DNA of 64,000 nucleotides from contig JAUXGA010000001.1 in NCBI GenBank assembly GCA_030622545.1, forward strand, positions 248,001-312,000, read 5' to 3'. The notes under the pieces are model-generated. The model ran no database searches and was not told the origin of the DNA. It saw only the letters and a list, made by a program, of their open reading frames with translations. This document shows positions 61,010 to 64,000 of the stretch, one piece after another. The DNA comes from a bacterium (GTDB lineage Bacteria > Electryoneota > RPQS01 > DYHQ01). The position numbers were made by a program, and so were the translations under genes. The stretch's first letter is position 1, and every line of letters starts with the position of its first letter.

Positions 61010-64000
61010 ATGAAAAGCCGGATCTTTCTTGGTTTTGTAATTGGGTCGGTCCTGCTGGCCAGCTTCGTCTTGTGGCTTGGCTGCGAGCAGAAAGGAACGG
61101 TGTCCCCGACATCGACAGGTCAGGGACAGCTCTTCTATTTTGACACCGTCAGAGTTTCCAAAACGGCTCTGACCCCCACCGACCAGCTCGATATTGATGC
61201 GCATGTCCTCTCGGAATCGGGTCAGGATGCCGTGGGACAGACTGTGCGGTACACAGCCAATCGAGGTAGTTTCCTGAACGGAACCGCCGACACATCGGTA
61301 AGCACCGATGCCTATGGCTGGGCTCGTGCAACATATATTGCTCCGGAAGATACCGGGAGTGTGACGCTGCGAGCCGAACTTGTTTCCATGTCGGAGATAA
61401 TCACGCGTATGGTTTCTGTAACGTTCAGCGGACAGCCTCTGGAAGGATTGCTCTATCTCTGGAGCGACTCGGATACATTATTTTCCGATAATGGGCAGTC
61501 GTCGGTAAAACTGCACGCGCGACTGCGAAATTCGAACAACAATCCCATCGGCGGTGTCTCCATCTATTTTTCGTCAAACTTGGGAACCATCGTCAGTCCG
61601 GTTATCACCGACTCAGCAACGGGTGTGGCGACTTCTACGCTTTACTCAGGAACGATCCCGGGCATTGCGCATGTTCAAGCTTGGTATGGAACAACGAAAG
61701 ACTCCGCGGATGTGGTTTTCGTGGAGCCTTATCCCGCCGCGTCCGTCGTGGTGAATGCTTTGCCGCCGCAGATTACGGCAGGGCTCGATTCCGCGACCGT
61801 TCGCGCTGTCGTCTATGATGAGCAGGGCGGCACGGTGATCGATAATACGCTTGTCCTTTTCAGTACGGATAGAGGCATCTTGTCTTCGACACAAGGCAGA
61901 ACAGTTTCCGGTGTTGTCACCGTCACACTCTATGCGCCGCCCATCACAGGGTTAGCGCGTGTGACCGCTAACGTCGGAGCAGGTGTTTCCGGCTATACGG
62001 ATGTGGACGTTCTGCCAGGAGCGTTGGCCACGATTATGATGGTTCCGGAAAGTGACAGTCTTTATGCTGATAATTTCAGTACCACGACGATTGATGTCTA
62101 TGCGGAAGACAGCTTTGGAAATCCGGCGCCGGAAGGAACCCCGATAAGTTTTGAAGCCACCGAAGGCACAATCACTCAATCCGCGACCGTTGACGCGGAA
62201 GGTCATGTGCAGGTGATTTATCAGGCCGGTTTAACATCCGGGCCTGCAGCAATCACCGCCTCGAATACGACGATACAAAATTTGATTTCAATTTACCTGA
62301 TGCCGACACCTGCGGCGAGCATTTCTCTATCTGTGATGCCGGTGCAGCTTCCCGCCGATGGGAGCAGCAATGCTCAGCTCACCGCGCTCGTGCTCGACGC
62401 CGAAAGCCGACCGGCTTCGGATGGAACCATTATTACCTTTACATCAAATCTGGGAGTCTTAGGTGGCGGAGGTACCACGATGCAAGTTCCCGGTTGGGCT
62501 CCCTTGGAAAGGCCGAAAGACCGGCGGACAGGAAGAACGACTCGCACGCTTTCAGGAAGCAGCAGCCGAATGCTGAGAGGCCCTGTGCGACCCGGTGATG
62601 ATCCGATGGCGTCGGTCTATGCGACGACGACAACGAATGGATATGCTTATGCGACTCTAACATCGTCAACGACGGCGGGAATTGATACCGTCGCCGCTTC
62701 TGTGGAAAGCCTTTCCGATACCAAATATGTGATCTATACGCCCGGTCAGGCGGCTCAAATCGTCGTGGAACCGGGATTGCCTTCTCTCCCGGCTGACGGA
62801 ATCAGCACAACGACAGTCACCATATCCGTGCAGGACATCTATGGAAATCTTGTCGGAGCGGGCGTGGAGGTCAGTGTTGAAGCAAGTCTGGGTACGGTGT
62901 CGCCCAATCAAGGTCATACGAATACGGAATCCGTTTTTGTAACGACTCTTCAAACAGAAAGATTAACAGGGCTTTCAGCGATAACAGCCCAATCCGGCTC
63001 GGCGGTGGGATACGGAGAGGTGGAGTTCGCGGCTCCGGATGTTGCAGCTATTCTCGTGCAAGCGGATGAAACATCCATTCTGGCGGATGGGACGGCCCAA
63101 ACAACTCTGCGAGCGTTCGCAATGGACGGGAGTGGAGTCCCTGTGTTTGGTGTCTCAATGACTTGGGAGGCAGGTATTGGAATCGGAAGCGTTACTCCGG
63201 AACTCTCTGTGACGGATAGTTTGGGGATGGCATTGTCCGTTTTCCTGAGTGGAGCGTCCAGTACGGATGTCACCCAGCAAGTAACGGCGTCCGCCGGAGG
63301 CTTTGAAGATGAATTGACGATCATGATGCGCGGCGTTACCATCAGCGTGACGGCTCAGGATGAGATAATTCCTGCTGATGGAGAAACGATAACGGAAATC
63401 CGCGCTCACGTTCACGAAACCACCTCTCACATCGGGCTGGCGGATGTCAGTGTAATTTTTGCCACGACACTCGGCTCGATTCCGCAGACCGAACAGACCA
63501 ACAGCAGCGGCGTAGCGACTGTAATGCTTCAGGCAAGTTCGAGCGTCGGTCTCGCCGACATCACGGCTCACTATGGCGACACACTGAGAGCGATGACTCA
63601 GGTCAGCATGATTTCCACGCAAGGAGAAGTGATTTCAGTTGCGCCCGGCACGTCCACGCTGTTGGGCAACGGTCTGACATCGACACCGCTGTATGTATAT
63701 GTGGTCGATGATGGCGGATGGCCGACGGAGGGAGAAGTGGTCAACTTGTCGATTCTCTCTGGCGCAGGGACAATCACGCCGTTGGTTGTTGTCACCGATA
63801 CGAACGGAACAGCTACAGTGACTTATACAAGCGCTGCCGTAACGGAAGATACTCAGACGGAAATCGAAGCTCTCATTGAACGCGCCAATACAACAACGTG
63901 GATTTCCTTGCAGGGAGTGACGCTGACATGCACTGCGATTCCCGAGATGATTGTCGCTGACGGACATTCGACATCGCAGATAAGCGTGCAGCTCTTTGAA
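61010..64000 (+). CDS. Very large Ig-like (invasin/Big_1-type) repeat lipoprotein, partial
   Basis: The frame is open from the ATG at 61010 (after GAGGAG) to the window end, at least 997 codons. Signal segment FLGFVIGSVLLASFVLWLGC is a lipobox with Cys at residue 25, so it is probably an outer-membrane lipoprotein. The rest is a chain of about 90-residue Ig-like units of the intimin/invasin kind, each showing P-A-D-G, a D-x-x-G-N-P turn and a GTVSP-like strand (for example SLPADGISTTTVTISVQD, SLGTVSPNQGHTNTES, EIIPADGETITEIRAHVH). Around residues 488-530 one unit has an Arg-rich insert. It forms an operon with the regulator just upstream. Likely a surface adhesin or stalk. Confidence 0.9.
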   Translation, partial: MKSRIFLGFVIGSVLLASFVLWLGCEQKGTVSPTSTGQGQLFYFDTVRVSKTALTPTDQLDIDAHVLSESGQDAVGQTVRYTANRGSFLNGTADTSVSTDAYGWARATYIAPEDTGSVTLRAELVSMSEIITRMVSVTFSGQPLEGLLYLWSDSDTLFSDNGQSSVKLHARLRNSNNNPIGGVSIYFSSNLGTIVSPVITDSATGVATSTLYSGTIPGIAHVQAWYGTTKDSADVVFVEPYPAASVVVNALPPQITAGLDSATVRAVVYDEQGGTVIDNTLVLFSTDRGILSSTQGRTVSGVVTVTLYAPPITGLARVTANVGAGVSGYTDVDVLPGALATIMMVPESDSLYADNFSTTTIDVYAEDSFGNPAPEGTPISFEATEGTITQSATVDAEGHVQVIYQAGLTSGPAAITASNTTIQNLISIYLMPTPAASISLSVMPVQLPADGSSNAQLTALVLDAESRPASDGTIITFTSNLGVLGGGGTTMQVPGWAPLERPKDRRTGRTTRTLSGSSSRMLRGPVRPGDDPMASVYATTTTNGYAYATLTSSTTAGIDTVAASVESLSDTKYVIYTPGQAAQIVVEPGLPSLPADGISTTTVTISVQDIYGNLVGAGVEVSVEASLGTVSPNQGHTNTESVFVTTLQTERLTGLSAITAQSGSAVGYGEVEFAAPDVAAILVQADETSILADGTAQTTLRAFAMDGSGVPVFGVSMTWEAGIGIGSVTPELSVTDSLGMALSVFLSGASSTDVTQQVTASAGGFEDELTIMMRGVTISVTAQDEIIPADGETITEIRAHVHETTSHIGLADVSVIFATTLGSIPQTEQTNSSGVATVMLQASSSVGLADITAHYGDTLRAMTQVSMISTQGEVISVAPGTSTLLGNGLTSTPLYVYVVDDGGWPTEGEVVNLSILSGAGTITPLVVVTDTNGTATVTYTSAAVTEDTQTEIEALIERANTTTWISLQGVTLTCTAIPEMIVADGHSTSQISVQLFE

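Overview
The window is a stretch of chromosome from a Gram-negative bacterium. It carries lipoprotein-type signal peptides, an ABC ATPase of the LolD type, an MCE/MlaD-type protein and type IV pilus genes. No rRNA or tRNA gene was seen. The mixture (HPr kinase next to mannose-type PTS IIA/IIB proteins, a SecA with a zinc tail, sigma-54 controlled pili, a CPBP/PepSY-like membrane family, an Ig-like repeat lipoprotein, and an archaeal-type HMG-CoA synthase with its thiolase and DUF35 partner) suggests an uncultured FCB-group or neighbouring candidate lineage. That placement is inference, not proof.

Region 1 (1-20 kb) is a catabolic island on the + strand. It holds an HMG-CoA synthase of archaeal type, BioY, a thiolase, a DUF35 protein, both halves of a biotin-dependent acyl-CoA carboxylase (carboxyltransferase, biotin carboxylase, separate biotin carrier), a methylglutaconyl-CoA hydratase-like crotonase, two acyl-CoA dehydrogenases, a second thiolase, a 3-hydroxyacyl-CoA dehydrogenase and a branched-chain aminotransferase. 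Together with ETF at 41.6-43.3 kb these are the enzymes of leucine/isovaleryl-CoA metabolism. No HMG-CoA lyase is visible, and an HMG-CoA synthase/thiolase/DUF35 set stands where the lyase would be expected.

Region 2 (20-31.7 kb) is housekeeping and regulation: nusB, a metallophosphatase, secA, a DUF494/Smg protein, topA, a Xer recombinase, hpf, hprK, PTS IIA and IIB, and an MlaD-like protein. Region 3 (31.8-37.8 kb, - strand) has a nuclease, LolD, a transglutaminase-like lipoprotein and a large CapA/PKD secreted protein. Region 4 (38-51 kb) has a threonylcarbamoyl-AMP synthase, two large CPBP-related membrane proteins built from one repeated module, ETF, a glycosyltransferase and a phosphofructokinase that both look internally deleted, a methyltransferase and a YchF-like GTPase.

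Region 5 (51-64 kb) is a type IV pilus operon (pilB, pilT, pilC, a PilS/PilR-like pair, a pilin). A second NtrC-type regulator follows, then an Ig-like repeat lipoprotein that runs off the window. Three canonical -24/-12 (sigma-54) promoters lie upstream of pilB, the pilin gene and the second regulator.

Most intergenic gaps from 1 to 50 kb carry small modular hairpins, many bounded by CGCCG on the left and CCGGAAT on the right. They come in several stem-sequence classes and often in repeated combinations. They stop abruptly at the pilus region. The most unusual signals are these hairpin modules, the lyase-less HMG-CoA arrangement, the triplicated PepSY-like/CPBP unit and the two in-frame internal deletions.
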